From assembly GCF_036010665.1 (NCBI RefSeq), contig NZ_CP108581.1, positions 5,451,501-5,515,500 on the forward strand: a DNA stretch of 64,000 nucleotides, given 5' to 3'. The notes under the pieces were generated by a model. The model had not been told where the DNA came from. It ran no database searches and saw only the letters and a program-made list of their open reading frames with translations. This document shows positions 24,937 to 33,443 of the stretch, piece after piece. A program made the translations under genes and the position numbers. This DNA comes from Microbispora sp. NBC_01189. Lineage in GTDB: Bacteria > Actinomycetota > Actinomycetes > Streptosporangiales > Streptosporangiaceae. Positions within the stretch are counted from its first letter, which is position 1. Every line of letters starts with the position of its first letter.

Positions 24937-25595
24937 CGATCCGCATCGTCCTCGCGGAGGACCAGGCCATGATCCGGGCGGGACTGCGCATGGTGGTCGA
25001 GAGCGAGCCCGGCATGGAGATCGTGGGCGAGGCCGCCGACGGCGCCGAGGCCGTCGCCCTGGCGGGCCGGGTGCGGCCGGACATCGTGCTGATGGACATC
25101 TCGATGCCGCGCATGGACGGGCTCGCCGCGGCCAGGCGGGTGCTCGACGCGCCCCATCCACCCAAGGTCATCATGCTGACCACCTTCGACACCGACGAGA
25201 ACCTGTACGCCGCGCTGCGGGCGGGCACCAGCGGCTTCCTGCTGAAGGTGTCGCCGCCCGAGCAGCTCGTGGAGGCGATCCGGGTCGTCGCCGGGGGAGA
25301 CGGCCTGCTGGACCCCGCGGTCACGACGCGGGTGATCGCCTCCTTCGCGGGCCGGCACGAGCCGGTGCGGCCCCCGCGGCTCGCCGAGCTGACCCCGCGT
25401 GAGCTGGAGGTGCTGCGGATGCTCGCCCGCGGTCTCACCAACGCCGAGATCGCCAAGGAGCTCTTCGTCGGCGAGGCCACGGTCAAGACCCACGTCGCCC
25501 GCGTGCTCATGAAGCTGGACCTGCGCGACCGCGCTCAGGCGGTCGTGTTCGCGTACGAGTCGGGCGTGGTGACGCCGGGGTCGGCGCTCGGGTAG
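24933..25595 (+). CDS. NarL/LuxR-family response regulator
   Basis: A 220-residue regulator. The receiver domain has acidic residues in VLAEDQAMIRAG, the phosphoacceptor Asp in DIVLMDISMPRMDG and the Lys in FLLKVSPPEQL. The C-terminal LuxR helix-turn-helix is LTPRELEVLRMLARGLTNAEIA plus EATVKTHVARVLMKL. The TTG start overlaps the kinase stop by 4 bp. It is the cognate partner of the upstream kinase. Its 3' end overlaps the convergent membrane-protein gene by 61 bp, so both genes may also influence each other by antisense transcription. Confidence 0.93.
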   Translation: MTIRIVLAEDQAMIRAGLRMVVESEPGMEIVGEAADGAEAVALAGRVRPDIVLMDISMPRMDGLAAARRVLDAPHPPKVIMLTTFDTDENLYAALRAGTSGFLLKVSPPEQLVEAIRVVAGGDGLLDPAVTTRVIASFAGRHEPVRPPRLAELTPRELEVLRMLARGLTNAEIAKELFVGEATVKTHVARVLMKLDLRDRAQAVVFAYESGVVTPGSALG

Positions 25596-26245
25596 TACGA
25601 CGCCCACCCGGCGTCGCCCATCCGCAGCACCCTGAGGCCGAGGTAGCCGAGCAGCAGCATGTTCCCTCCGCTCCACACCAGGCTGACCGGGCCGTACTCG
25701 GTGACGTACGGCGAGAGCCACGCGACCGCGCCGGCCACCGGGACCCACCAGCGGACGAACCCGGCCCTGGTCAGGGCGATCATCATGAGGATCATCCCGA
25801 GCGGGCCGAGGAACACCCACGGCAGCTGGAACCCGAAGATCACCCCGGGCAGGTCGTACACCTCGTCGAACAGCTTCTCCGCCTGCTCGGCCGGGTAGTG
25901 CTGCCCGAAGTACCACTCGACCGCGTCGCCCATGAGGAGCGCCGAGAGGTTGATGAAGCCGAGCGCGGCGGCGAGCCCCGCGATGTGCCCGAGGGCCGTC
26001 CCGCGCTTCCGGGTGAGGTGCATGAGGCCGAGCAGGGCGAGCGGGAGCAGCACCCAGCTCCAGTGATAGAGGGCCGACTGGAGCTGGGCCATGGCGGGGT
26101 TGTCGCCGTAGCTGACCACCTCGCGCGCGTCTCCCCAGGTGCCCGGGTCGACCAGGGTCGCGGTGAGCTGGAGCAGCGGCGAGACGATCAGCGCGGCTCC
26201 GACGGCCGAGCGCCGGAAGTCGGTCGAGTCCGACAGCTTGAACAT
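25535..26245 (-). CDS. Polytopic membrane protein of unknown function
   Basis: A 236-residue protein with about six transmembrane helices, including LIVSPLLQLTATLV, HWSWVLLPLALLGLMHL and GFQLPWVFLGPLGMILMMIAL. A conserved-looking extramembrane segment VEWYFGQHYPAEQAEKLFDEV separates helices 3 and 4. No named family was recognised with confidence. It is convergent with the NarL-type system, overlapping by 61 bp. A perfect inverted repeat lies 61 bp upstream of its ATG, so it is a candidate target of that system. Confidence 0.75.
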   Translation of the reverse strand: MFKLSDSTDFRRSAVGAALIVSPLLQLTATLVDPGTWGDAREVVSYGDNPAMAQLQSALYHWSWVLLPLALLGLMHLTRKRGTALGHIAGLAAALGFINLSALLMGDAVEWYFGQHYPAEQAEKLFDEVYDLPGVIFGFQLPWVFLGPLGMILMMIALTRAGFVRWWVPVAGAVAWLSPYVTEYGPVSLVWSGGNMLLLGYLGLRVLRMGDAGWASYYPSADPGVTTPDSYANTTA

Positions 26246-26305
26246 TTTCCCCTCCAGGGTCTGTCTCCTACGGCCGGTGACGGTAGGCGACCGGGACCCG
26301 GGGAC

Positions 26306-26339
26306 TCATCCGCCGTGCGGATGACGCGTCCTCATCCGC
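26306..26339. promoter_or_regulatory. Inverted repeat plus third half-site (candidate NarL-type response-regulator site)
   Basis: TCATCCGC at 26306-26313 and GCGGATGA at 26317-26324 form perfect 8-bp arms around CGT. A third TCATCCGC copy lies at 26332-26339, 26 bp on. The sites lie between the membrane-protein gene (starts 26245, minus) and the DUF6421 gene (starts 26415, plus). Paired 8-bp half-sites suit a LuxR-type dimer; the adjacent two-component system is the obvious candidate. Confidence 0.5.
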
Positions 26340-26373
26340 TGGGGCTACTTATCGCTGCCAGGGTAGGTATGTG

Positions 26374-26379
26374 TATATT
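26374..26379 (+). promoter_or_regulatory. Probable -10 element for the DUF6421 operon
   Basis: TATATT stands out in a short AT-rich stretch 35 bp before the DUF6421 ATG. A matching -35 is not obvious. Confidence 0.4.
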
Positions 26380-26414
26380 TTCCGGAAGACGGCTCACACA
26401 ACGGGAGATTTTCC

Positions 26415-28511
26415 ATGAAGGCATTCCCGTCGGTCCTGTTCGACGAGGCGCACAGCGAGGCCTGGACCATCCGGCGGGAGGTCGCCGAGGCCATCAATCC
26501 CGCCCACCCCGACGACAACAGCTACGCGGAGGCCGCCGGGACGCTGCGGCGGCTCGGCCACACGGTCCGCGCGCACACCGAGGGCCCCCTCACCCCGGCC
26601 GTACTGGACGGGTGCGACGTCTTCGTGCTGGCGCACCCCTCCGACGCCCGCTGGGAGCGCACGACCGGCGCCGGCAGCCCGGTGTTCACCGAATCGGAGA
26701 TCGCCGCCGTCGAGGCGTACGTCGCGGGCGGCGGCGGGCTGATCGTGCTGGCCGAGCACGAGCAGGACAAGTACGGCAGCAACCTCGCCGCCCTGCTCGA
26801 CCGCTTCGGGGTCACGGTCGAGCACGCGACCGTGCAGGACTCCGGCAACTGCCACAACACCGTGGCCACCTGGGTCCTCGGCGTCCCCTCCGCGCAGGCC
26901 GTGACCGAGCCCGGCGGCGTGGCCCAGGACCTGCTCGCCGAGGTCAGACGGGCCTGCTTCTACCGCGCCGGAACGCTCGGCGTCCCCGCCGGGGGGAACG
27001 TGCTGTTCGCCGCCTCCGCGTCCGCCGACCCCGCGGGAGCCCCGCTCGCCGCCGCCGTACGGCACGGCAGGGGCCGGGTGGTCGTGCTGGCCGACTCCGA
27101 CCTGTTCGGCGACGACTCGATCCGCGACTACGACCACGAGAAGCTGTGGGGCAACCTCGTGACCTGGGCCGCCCGGGTGCCCGAGGCGTCCGGCGCGGCG
27201 GCGCGCGACGCGCGGCACGAGGAGGTCGCGGCCGGTTTCGCCGCGCTCGCGGCCGCCGTCGAGCGGTTGCGCCCGCTGCAGGCCAAGGACGGCTCGGTCA
27301 CCGGCGACCACGACGAGGCCGTGGCGTGCATCAGCGAGATCGTCGACGGCGTCGCGCGGCTCGCGCCGCACTTTCCGCACGACGGCGACTATCTCGACGC
27401 CGTCATGAAGGACTTCCGGGCGTGGGTGGCGGCGGGGCTGGGCGTGCCCGACTTCCTCGACTCGCTGAACGCCTTCAACCCCGACACCCAGCGGACCGAC
27501 GGCCTGGAGCACCTGGTCGTCTTCCCGATGTACACCCAGAACGGCAACCCCAACCGGAACGTCGAGGCGGTCTGGATCCGGGTCGTGTGGCCGGAGTGGC
27601 TGGCCGCGCTGGAGCGGAACGGCTACGACAACCCGATGTTCGTGCCGATCGCGTTCGAGGGCTTCACCTCCGGCTACGACACCAACTCGGCCGTGCTGTT
27701 CCCCGAGACCGTCGCCGTGCGGCAGACGCCGCCGCGCTTCACCTGGGGCGGCATCTTCTGCGACCGTGAGGCGGCCCGGTTCCGCCGGGTCAGCGAGGCG
27801 GCCGCCGCCACGCTCAAGCTGGAGCTGCCGCCGGACGCCGCCCGGCTGCTGGCCTCCCAGGACCTCGCCCAGGACACGTTCGTGCTCTGGGACCTCGTCC
27901 ACGACCGCACGCACAGCCACGGCGACCTGCCGTTCGACCCGTTCATGATCAAGCAGCGCATGCCGTACTGGCTCTACAGCCTGGAGGAGCTGCGCTGCGA
28001 CCTCACGGCGTACGGCGAGGCAGTGAAGCTGGAGGCCGCGGGCGTGCCGCACGCGCGGTATGTGCAGTACGCCATCCTGTTCGACCGGCTGTTCCGGTTC
28101 CCGATCACCGGGGAGCGGGTGCGCAACTACGACGGGCTCGGCGGCCAGCTGCTGTTCGCCTACCTGCACCGGCAGGGCGTCGTCCGGTGGACCGACAACC
28201 GGCTCTCGATCGACTGGTCGCGGGTCGCGGACGGCGTCGCCGACCTGCGCGGCGAGGTGGAGAAGCTCTACCGGGACGGCATCGACCGGTCCAAGCGCGC
28301 CCATTGGCTGGCCGCGCACCGGCTCGTGTCGGCGTACGTCGAGCCCGACCCGGCCTCGGTGTGGCAGCGGGGCGCCGAGGCGCTGCCCGCCGAGCAGAAG
28401 GCCGCGGTCGACGCCGTGCTGTCCGACGAGTTCCCCCTGAGCATGTTCTATGAGGCGCTGCGCCGTAAGCTCACCGACGTGGTGGAGTCGACCCGGGGCA
28501 TCCGGGCGTGA
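26415..28511 (+). CDS. DUF6421 family protein (uncharacterised, 698 residues)
   Basis: A large soluble protein without signal peptide. Residues about 1-260 look like a class I glutamine-amidotransferase-like or ThuA-like fold: SVLFDEAHSEAW, DVFVLAHPSDARWE, EAYVAGGGGLIVLAEHEQDKYG and GRVVVLADSDLFGDDSIRDYDHE. The C-terminal two thirds is the DUF6421-type region, with a striking His/Asp cluster VHDRTHSHGDLPFDPFM that could bind a metal. I place it in DUF6421 from overall resemblance and from its neighbours. The ATG has CGGGAG. It heads an operon with an SDR and a threonine aldolase. Function is unknown. Confidence 0.7.
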   Translation: MKAFPSVLFDEAHSEAWTIRREVAEAINPAHPDDNSYAEAAGTLRRLGHTVRAHTEGPLTPAVLDGCDVFVLAHPSDARWERTTGAGSPVFTESEIAAVEAYVAGGGGLIVLAEHEQDKYGSNLAALLDRFGVTVEHATVQDSGNCHNTVATWVLGVPSAQAVTEPGGVAQDLLAEVRRACFYRAGTLGVPAGGNVLFAASASADPAGAPLAAAVRHGRGRVVVLADSDLFGDDSIRDYDHEKLWGNLVTWAARVPEASGAAARDARHEEVAAGFAALAAAVERLRPLQAKDGSVTGDHDEAVACISEIVDGVARLAPHFPHDGDYLDAVMKDFRAWVAAGLGVPDFLDSLNAFNPDTQRTDGLEHLVVFPMYTQNGNPNRNVEAVWIRVVWPEWLAALERNGYDNPMFVPIAFEGFTSGYDTNSAVLFPETVAVRQTPPRFTWGGIFCDREAARFRRVSEAAAATLKLELPPDAARLLASQDLAQDTFVLWDLVHDRTHSHGDLPFDPFMIKQRMPYWLYSLEELRCDLTAYGEAVKLEAAGVPHARYVQYAILFDRLFRFPITGERVRNYDGLGGQLLFAYLHRQGVVRWTDNRLSIDWSRVADGVADLRGEVEKLYRDGIDRSKRAHWLAAHRLVSAYVEPDPASVWQRGAEALPAEQKAAVDAVLSDEFPLSMFYEALRRKLTDVVESTRGIRA

Positions 28512-28548
28512 GCGCGGACGGTGTGGGCGAGATCGGGAGGCACGGGCG

Positions 28549-29214
28549 ATGAGCAGGGTGATCGTGGTCACCGGGGCGGGCGGCCCGGCCGGGCGCGCCG
28601 TCGTCGGGCGGCTCACCGGCCGGGGCGACACCGTCGTCGCCGTGGACAAGACCGGGGCCGATGGAGCCCTGGCCGTCGACCTGCTCGACCGGGACGCCGT
28701 ACGCGGCCTGGCCGAGCGGGTGCGGGCCGAGCACGGCCGGGTGGACGGCGTCGTCCATCTGGTCGGCGGCTGGCGCGGGTCGAAGACCTTCGCCGAGACC
28801 TCGCTCGACGACTGGGACCTGCTGCACGACCTGCTGATCAGGACCCTGCAGAACGTGTCGCTGGAGTTCGAGCCGCTGCTGCGGGCGAGCGACGACGGCC
28901 GCTTCGTGATCGTGTCGGCGCGGGCGGCGCGGAAGCCGACGAAGGGCGGCGCGGCCTACGCCGCCGCCAAGGCCGCCGCCGAGGCGTGGACGCTGTCGCT
29001 CGCCGACGCGTTCACCGGCACCTCCGCCGCGGCTGTGGTCCTCGTCGTCACCGCGCTGGTACACGACGAGATGAGGGCGGCGAACCCGGATAAGCCGTAC
29101 CGTACCTTCACCGACGTGCAGGATCTGGCGGCGGCGGTCGCGGGCCTGTGGGATCAGGGCGCGGCGGAGGTCAACGGCCGGCGCGTCGACCTCACGCCCG
29201 ATCCGGCCGCCTGA
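28549..29214 (+). CDS. Short-chain dehydrogenase/reductase
   Basis: A 221-residue SDR with the dinucleotide-binding TGAGGPAGRAVV at residues 7-18, an NAG-equivalent HLVGGWRG, and the catalytic Ser (VSARAARK) and YAAAKAAAE (Tyr/Lys). GGGAGG lies 8 nt before the ATG. It follows the DUF6421 gene by 37 bp and precedes the threonine aldolase by 46 bp. The family oxidises or reduces alcohol or carbonyl groups with NAD(P)(H); substrate unknown but presumably shared with the two neighbours. Confidence 0.88.
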   Translation: MSRVIVVTGAGGPAGRAVVGRLTGRGDTVVAVDKTGADGALAVDLLDRDAVRGLAERVRAEHGRVDGVVHLVGGWRGSKTFAETSLDDWDLLHDLLIRTLQNVSLEFEPLLRASDDGRFVIVSARAARKPTKGGAAYAAAKAAAEAWTLSLADAFTGTSAAAVVLVVTALVHDEMRAANPDKPYRTFTDVQDLAAAVAGLWDQGAAEVNGRRVDLTPDPAA

Positions 29215-29260
29215 TCCGCCGCTGTTCCGCTTTCGCTGAGCTGTTGTGGGGAGAGATTTC

Positions 29261-30334
29261 GTGACAACCGATGCCGTGCGGCGGCACGACCCGGCGAGCC
29301 GCACCTTCGCGAGCGACAACTACGCGGGAGTGCATCCGGAGATCCTGGAGGCGATCGCCCTCGCCAACGAGGGGCACCAGGTCTCCTACGGCGACGACGT
29401 CTACACCGAGGCGCTGCAGGGGGTCTTCCGCCGCCACTTCGGCGAGCAGGCCGAGGCGTTCCCGGTCTTCAACGGCACGGCGGCCAACGTGGTGTCGCTG
29501 CGGTCGATGTGCGCGCACTGGGAGGCGGTGATCTGCCCGGAGACCGCCCACGTCAACAGCGACGAGGGCGGCGCCCCGGAGGTCGTCGGCGGGTTCAAGC
29601 TGCTGACCGTGCCCACCCCGGACGGCAAGCTGACGCCCGATCTCCTCGACCGGCAGGCGTGGGGCTTCGGCGACGTGCACCGGGCCCAGCCCCGGGCCGT
29701 GACGATCTCCAACGCGACCGAGGTGGGTACCGTCTACACGCCCGCCGAGATCAGGGCGCTGTGCGACCACGCCCACGAGCTCGGCCTGGTCGTCCACCTC
29801 GACGGCTCGCGGCTCACCAACGCCGCCGCCGCCCTGGACGTGCCGCTGCGCGCCCTGACCACGGACGCGGGCGTCGACGTGCTGTCGTTCGGCGGCACCA
29901 AGATCGGGCTGATGCTGGGCGAGGCCGTCGTCGTGCTCAACCCGTCGGCGGCCCGGGGTCTGCCGTACCTGCGGAAGACGGGCATGCAGCTCGCCTCCAA
30001 GATGCGCTTCGTGTCGGTGCAGTTCGAGGCGCTGCTCGCGGGCGACCTGTGGCTGCGCAACGCGCGGCAGGCCAACGCGATGGCCCGGCGGCTCGCCGCG
30101 GCCGTACGGGACCTGCCCGGCGTGACCGTGCCGCGTCCGGTCGAGGCCAACGGCGTCTTCGCGGTCCTGCCCGCCGACGTGGCCGACCGGCTGCGCAAGC
30201 GGTTCCGGTTCTACAACTGGGACGAGCGGATCGGCGGCGGGAAGATCGAGGCGCGGTGGATGTGCGCCTTCGACACCACCGAGGCCGACGTGGACGCCTT
30301 CGCCGCCGCGCTCGCCGAGGAACTGCGCGCCTGA
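29261..30334 (+). CDS. Low-specificity L-threonine aldolase family PLP enzyme
   Basis: A 357-residue fold-type I PLP enzyme. Family motifs are SDNYAGVHPEILEAI, the pocket residues in FNGTAANVVSL, VHLDGSRLTNAA (Asp to the PLP nitrogen) and LSFGGTKIGLMLGEAV with the Schiff-base lysine. It is expected to split L-threonine or related beta-hydroxy amino acids to glycine and an aldehyde. The GTG start at 29261 has GGGGAGAG upstream. As third gene of the DUF6421 operon it may act with the SDR on a beta-hydroxy amino acid and its keto form, which is inference. Confidence 0.88.
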   Translation: MTTDAVRRHDPASRTFASDNYAGVHPEILEAIALANEGHQVSYGDDVYTEALQGVFRRHFGEQAEAFPVFNGTAANVVSLRSMCAHWEAVICPETAHVNSDEGGAPEVVGGFKLLTVPTPDGKLTPDLLDRQAWGFGDVHRAQPRAVTISNATEVGTVYTPAEIRALCDHAHELGLVVHLDGSRLTNAAAALDVPLRALTTDAGVDVLSFGGTKIGLMLGEAVVVLNPSAARGLPYLRKTGMQLASKMRFVSVQFEALLAGDLWLRNARQANAMARRLAAAVRDLPGVTVPRPVEANGVFAVLPADVADRLRKRFRFYNWDERIGGGKIEARWMCAFDTTEADVDAFAAALAEELRA

Positions 30335-30420
30335 GTGAGGTGCAGACCGGGCGCCCGGCGAAGCCGCTCCTCGGTAGCCTCGGAGTTCCTCCCTGAGCTC
30401 GACGAGGAGCTGGCGAACGC

Positions 30421-30558
30421 GTGACGACACGCACCACCCTTTACACCAAGGTCGGCTACCAGCCGACCGAACGATATGTCGACGGCCGTGATCCCGCCAT
30501 CAACAGGGCATTCGTCAAGGAACTCAGCCGGACGCCAAGCGAGGAGACGGCGGACTGA
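30421..30558 (+). pseudogene. Remnant of a GNAT acetyltransferase C terminus
   Basis: A 45-codon frame starting GTG reads TTLYTKVGYQPTERYVD and ends KELSRTPSEETAD. The LYxKVGYQPTxRY pattern is the typical last strand of GNAT acetyltransferases. The acetyl-CoA binding part is absent upstream, where stops interrupt the frame. GAGGAG lies upstream, so a short peptide could still be made, but it could not be catalytic. Confidence 0.5.
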
Positions 30559-30691
30559 GAGCCCACTCTCCCAGCAGCGCGCTCGGAGAGCCGTGCGCGA
30601 TCCTGGGGCGTTCCCCGTCACCGCGGATGCGCAATGCCGTCCATGACCGCCGAAGTGAGCTACGGGCCTGGACCGTGGGCGGCGCCGGGAG

Positions 30692-31360
30692 TTAGGGCGC
30701 GGGCAGGGGCTGGGCGCCGCGGGCGGCCAGGAACTCCTTCATCGTGCGGATCTCGGCGTTCTGGCTGTCCACGATGTGCTGGGCGAAGGCCCGCACCTCG
30801 TCCCGGGACGACAGCCGCAGCAGGCCCTCGGCCATCTCCACCCCGCCCTGGTGATGCCGGATCATGAGCTGGAGGAAGAGGATCTCGGCGTCCCTGCCGG
30901 TGGCCGCGCCGAGCTTGTCCATCTCGGCGGGGGTGGCCATGCCGGGCATGGTCCCGCCGGGTGCCGTCGTGGTGGCGGCCCCACCGCCGTGCCCGTGCCC
31001 GGACATCCAGGCCATCGGGGGGCGGCTCGAACTCTGGTCCAGCCCCCACTGCTGCAGCCAGCCCATGAAAATTCCACGCTGTGTGCTCTGCGTCGTGATG
31101 ATGTCGTACGCCAGGGCGCGCAGCGCCTGGTCGGAGGTCTTGTCGCGGAGGACGAAGGACATCTCGACCGCCTGGGCGTGGTGGACCCCCATGTCCCGCG
31201 CGAACCCCGCCTCGGGGGAGGAGTCCGAGGGCGTTCCCTGCCTGATGAAGAACAGCACGAGCACCGCCGCCGCGAGCAGTACGGCGATCAGCCCGAGAAG
31301 GGGGAAGGCGCGCCGGGGCGGGGAGGCGGTCTCCACCGGGGCGTCGAGATCAGTGCTCAT
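30692..31360 (-). CDS. DUF305 domain-containing membrane-anchored protein
   Basis: A 222-residue protein with an N-terminal transmembrane helix (about 18-40) and an extracytoplasmic DUF305 domain. The two DUF305 half-repeats are ARDMGVHHAQAVEMS and LQLMIRHHQGGVEMAEG, each with the HHxxAVEM/HHQGGVEM-type helix. A Gly/His/Met segment (SGHGHGGG, TMPGMATPAEM) separates them. DUF305 proteins are ferritin-like four-helix bundles often encoded with copper or other metal-stress genes. Start MSTDLDAP at 31360 is preceded by GGGTG. It is divergent from a DUF3105 gene, a recurring actinobacterial pairing. Confidence 0.88.
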   Translation of the reverse strand: MSTDLDAPVETASPPRRAFPLLGLIAVLLAAAVLVLFFIRQGTPSDSSPEAGFARDMGVHHAQAVEMSFVLRDKTSDQALRALAYDIITTQSTQRGIFMGWLQQWGLDQSSSRPPMAWMSGHGHGGGAATTTAPGGTMPGMATPAEMDKLGAATGRDAEILFLQLMIRHHQGGVEMAEGLLRLSSRDEVRAFAQHIVDSQNAEIRTMKEFLAARGAQPLPAP

Positions 31361-31390
31361 CACCCACACGTTACCGCTGGCAAACAAGAT

Positions 31391-31413
31391 CTACCCGAAG
31401 TGGTAGGTATAAC
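31391..31413. promoter_or_regulatory. Inverted repeat and -10 in the DUF305/DUF3105 divergent promoter
   Basis: CTACC (31391-31395) and GGTAG (31402-31406) form a perfect inverted repeat with a 6-bp spacer, immediately followed by TATAAC (31408-31413), a good plus-strand -10. A dimeric metal-responsive repressor of CsoR or related type is plausible given the His/Met-rich DUF305 product, but no such gene is nearby. Confidence 0.45.
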
Positions 31414-31465
31414 CACTATTCTCCATACCCAGCGGGGGCGTCAGTGATCAGTGCTTGGAGGAGCG

Positions 31466-32143
31466 ATGACCAAGGAGAAGGCGCAGGCGAGGCGTGAGCA
31501 CCTCGCCCGCATGCGCGCCGACCAGAAGCGCAAGGAGCGGCGCGCCGCGCTTCTCATGTGGGGCATAGGTGGCCTCGTCATCGTGGTCCTGGTCGCTCTT
31601 GTCGCCGTCTGGGTGGTGAAGGATCGTTCGGGCAAGTCGCTCGGCGCGGTCAAGTCCTTCAACTACAAGGGCTCCGACCACGCCTGGACGAAGGTGGACT
31701 ACAAGGAGAACCCGCCCGTCGGCGGCCAGCACAACTACTACTGGCAGAACTGCGGGATCTACGACAAGCCCATCCACAACGAGCATGGCGTCCACTCGCT
31801 GGAGCACGGCGCGGTATGGATCACCTACCGCCCCGACCTGCCGAAGGCCGAGGTCGACAAGCTGAAGACCATCGCGTCGGCCGACTACATGCTGCTCAGC
31901 CCGTACCCGAACCTGCCGGCCAAGGTCGTCGCCTCGTCCTGGGACCACCAGATCACCCTCGACGGCGCGGAGGACCCCCGCCTGCCGGAGTTCGTGAAGA
32001 AGTACAAGCAGAACCCGACCTACACCCCCGAGTACGGCGCGTCCTGCTCGGGCGGCATCGGCACCACTTCCGACCAGCCGCTCCCGCCGCCGCAGGCGGA
32101 GACCAGCCAGGAGCCGATGCCCAGCGCGTCCCCGTCCTCCTGA
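31466..32143 (+). CDS. DUF3105 domain-containing membrane protein
   Basis: A 225-residue protein with a basic N-terminal region, one transmembrane helix (about 32-52) and an extracytoplasmic DUF3105 domain. Hallmarks are [37 protein letters not shown] and [17 protein letters not shown]. The many His residues and the Cys suggest a metal site. A perfect GGAGGAG lies upstream of the ATG. The function of DUF3105 is not established. It is divergent from the DUF305 gene and probably coregulated through the shared 105-bp promoter region. Confidence 0.88.
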   Translation: MTKEKAQARREHLARMRADQKRKERRAALLMWGIGGLVIVVLVALVAVWVVKDRSGKSLGAVKSFNYKGSDHAWTKVDYKENPPVGGQHNYYWQNCGIYDKPIHNEHGVHSLEHGAVWITYRPDLPKAEVDKLKTIASADYMLLSPYPNLPAKVVASSWDHQITLDGAEDPRLPEFVKKYKQNPTYTPEYGASCSGGIGTTSDQPLPPPQAETSQEPMPSASPSS

Positions 32144-32149
32144 CCGGGG

Positions 32150-32166
32150 CCGTCCCTCCCGGACGG
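32150..32166. terminator. Short hairpin between convergent DUF3105 and alanine dehydrogenase genes
   Basis: CCGTCC pairs with GGACGG around CTCCC in the 25-bp gap between convergent genes. The stem is only 6 bp, so this is tentative. Confidence 0.35.
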
Positions 32167-32168
32167 GC

Positions 32169-33287
32169 TCAGGGAACCAGCAGGCGGTCCACGGGCACGG
32201 CGTCGAGCCCGTGGGCCTCGGCCACCGGGCGGCTCGTGAGGTGGCCCTGATGGGTGCTCAGGCCGAGGGCGAGCGCGGGGTCGGCGGTCAGCGCCCCGCG
32301 CCAGCCCAGGTCGGCGATCGACAGCGCGTACGGAAGCGTCACGTTGGTCAGCGCGTACGTCGAGGTGTGCGGCACCGCCCCGGGCATGTTGGCCACGCAG
32401 TAGAACACCGACCCGTGCACCCGGTAGACCGGGTCGGCGTGCGTGGTCGGCCGGGAGTCCTCGAAACAGCCGCCCTGGTCGACCGAGATGTCGACGAGCA
32501 CCGACCCCGGCTTCATCCGGGCCACGAGATCGTTGCTCACCAGGGTCGGCGCCTTCGCGCCCGGCACGAGCACCGCGCCGATCACCAGGTCGGCGTCGAC
32601 CACCGCCCGCTCGACCTCGTACGCGTTGGACGCGATGGTCTGGCAGCCGCCCTGGAACACCAGGTCGGCCTGGCGCAACCGGTCGACGTCGCGGTCGAGC
32701 AGCAGCACCTGGGCCCGCATGCCCACCGCGACGGCGGCGGCGTTCATGCCGGACACGCCCGCGCCGATCACCACGACCTTGGCGGGATAGGTGCCGGGGA
32801 CGCCGCTCATCAGCACGCCCCGCCCGCCGCCCTGCCGCATGAGGTGGTAGGCGCCCACCTGGGGAGCCAGCCGTCCGGCGACCTCCGACATGGGCGCGAG
32901 CAGCGGCAGCGTGCGGTCGGGCTGCTGCACGGTCTCGTACGCGATGCCGGTGACGCCCGACTCCAGCATGGCCCGGGTGCACGGCTCCGAGGCGGCCAGG
33001 TGGAGATAGGTGAACAGCACCTGGCCCGCGCGCATCCGGTGGTACTCGTCCGGTTCGGGCTCCTTGACCTTCAGGATCAGGTCGCCCTCCGCCCACACCT
33101 CGTCGGCGGAGTCGAGGATCACCGCCCCCGTGGCGGCGAAGTCGCCGTCGGGAATCGCCGACCCCCTTCCGGCGTCCTGCTCCACGACGACCTGATGGCC
33201 CTTGCGGACGAACTCGTTGGCCCCGGCAGGGGTGAGCGCGACGCGGTACTCATGGGTCTTGATCTCTCGGGGCACTCCCACCTTCAT
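32169..33287 (-). CDS. ald: Alanine dehydrogenase
   Basis: A 372-residue NAD-dependent enzyme interconverting L-alanine and pyruvate plus ammonia. Family features are [20 protein letters not shown] at the start, [11 protein letters not shown] (substrate-binding Lys), [10 protein letters not shown] (catalytic His), the Rossmann [17 protein letters not shown] and [11 protein letters not shown]. Length matches family members of 370-373 residues. The ATG at 33287 has GTGGAG. Upstream, a 31-bp inverted repeat may serve as a regulator site. It provides alanine catabolism or redox balancing under low oxygen. Confidence 0.95.
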   Translation of the reverse strand: MKVGVPREIKTHEYRVALTPAGANEFVRKGHQVVVEQDAGRGSAIPDGDFAATGAVILDSADEVWAEGDLILKVKEPEPDEYHRMRAGQVLFTYLHLAASEPCTRAMLESGVTGIAYETVQQPDRTLPLLAPMSEVAGRLAPQVGAYHLMRQGGGRGVLMSGVPGTYPAKVVVIGAGVSGMNAAAVAVGMRAQVLLLDRDVDRLRQADLVFQGGCQTIASNAYEVERAVVDADLVIGAVLVPGAKAPTLVSNDLVARMKPGSVLVDISVDQGGCFEDSRPTTHADPVYRVHGSVFYCVANMPGAVPHTSTYALTNVTLPYALSIADLGWRGALTADPALALGLSTHQGHLTSRPVAEAHGLDAVPVDRLLVP

Positions 33288-33335
33288 GTACTCCACTTTC
33301 TGCTCGCCACGTTTGCCCTGGCAGTGGCAGTGAGC

Positions 33336-33366
33336 ACCATTTGGGCGGGCATTCATGACAAATGGT
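33336..33366. promoter_or_regulatory. Inverted repeat upstream of alanine dehydrogenase
   Basis: ACCATTTG (33336-33343) and CAAATGGT (33359-33366) are perfect arms around a 15-bp spacer, 49 bp upstream of the ald start. Actinobacterial ald genes are commonly controlled by Lrp/AsnC-type AldR proteins; whether this is such a site is inference. Confidence 0.45.
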
Positions 33367-33443
33367 CAAGATTGGACGGTGCTGAACCGCGTAGGGTCAC
33401 CCGGTTACCTACGGTTGGCATAGGTCGGTAGGCTCTGCGAGCG

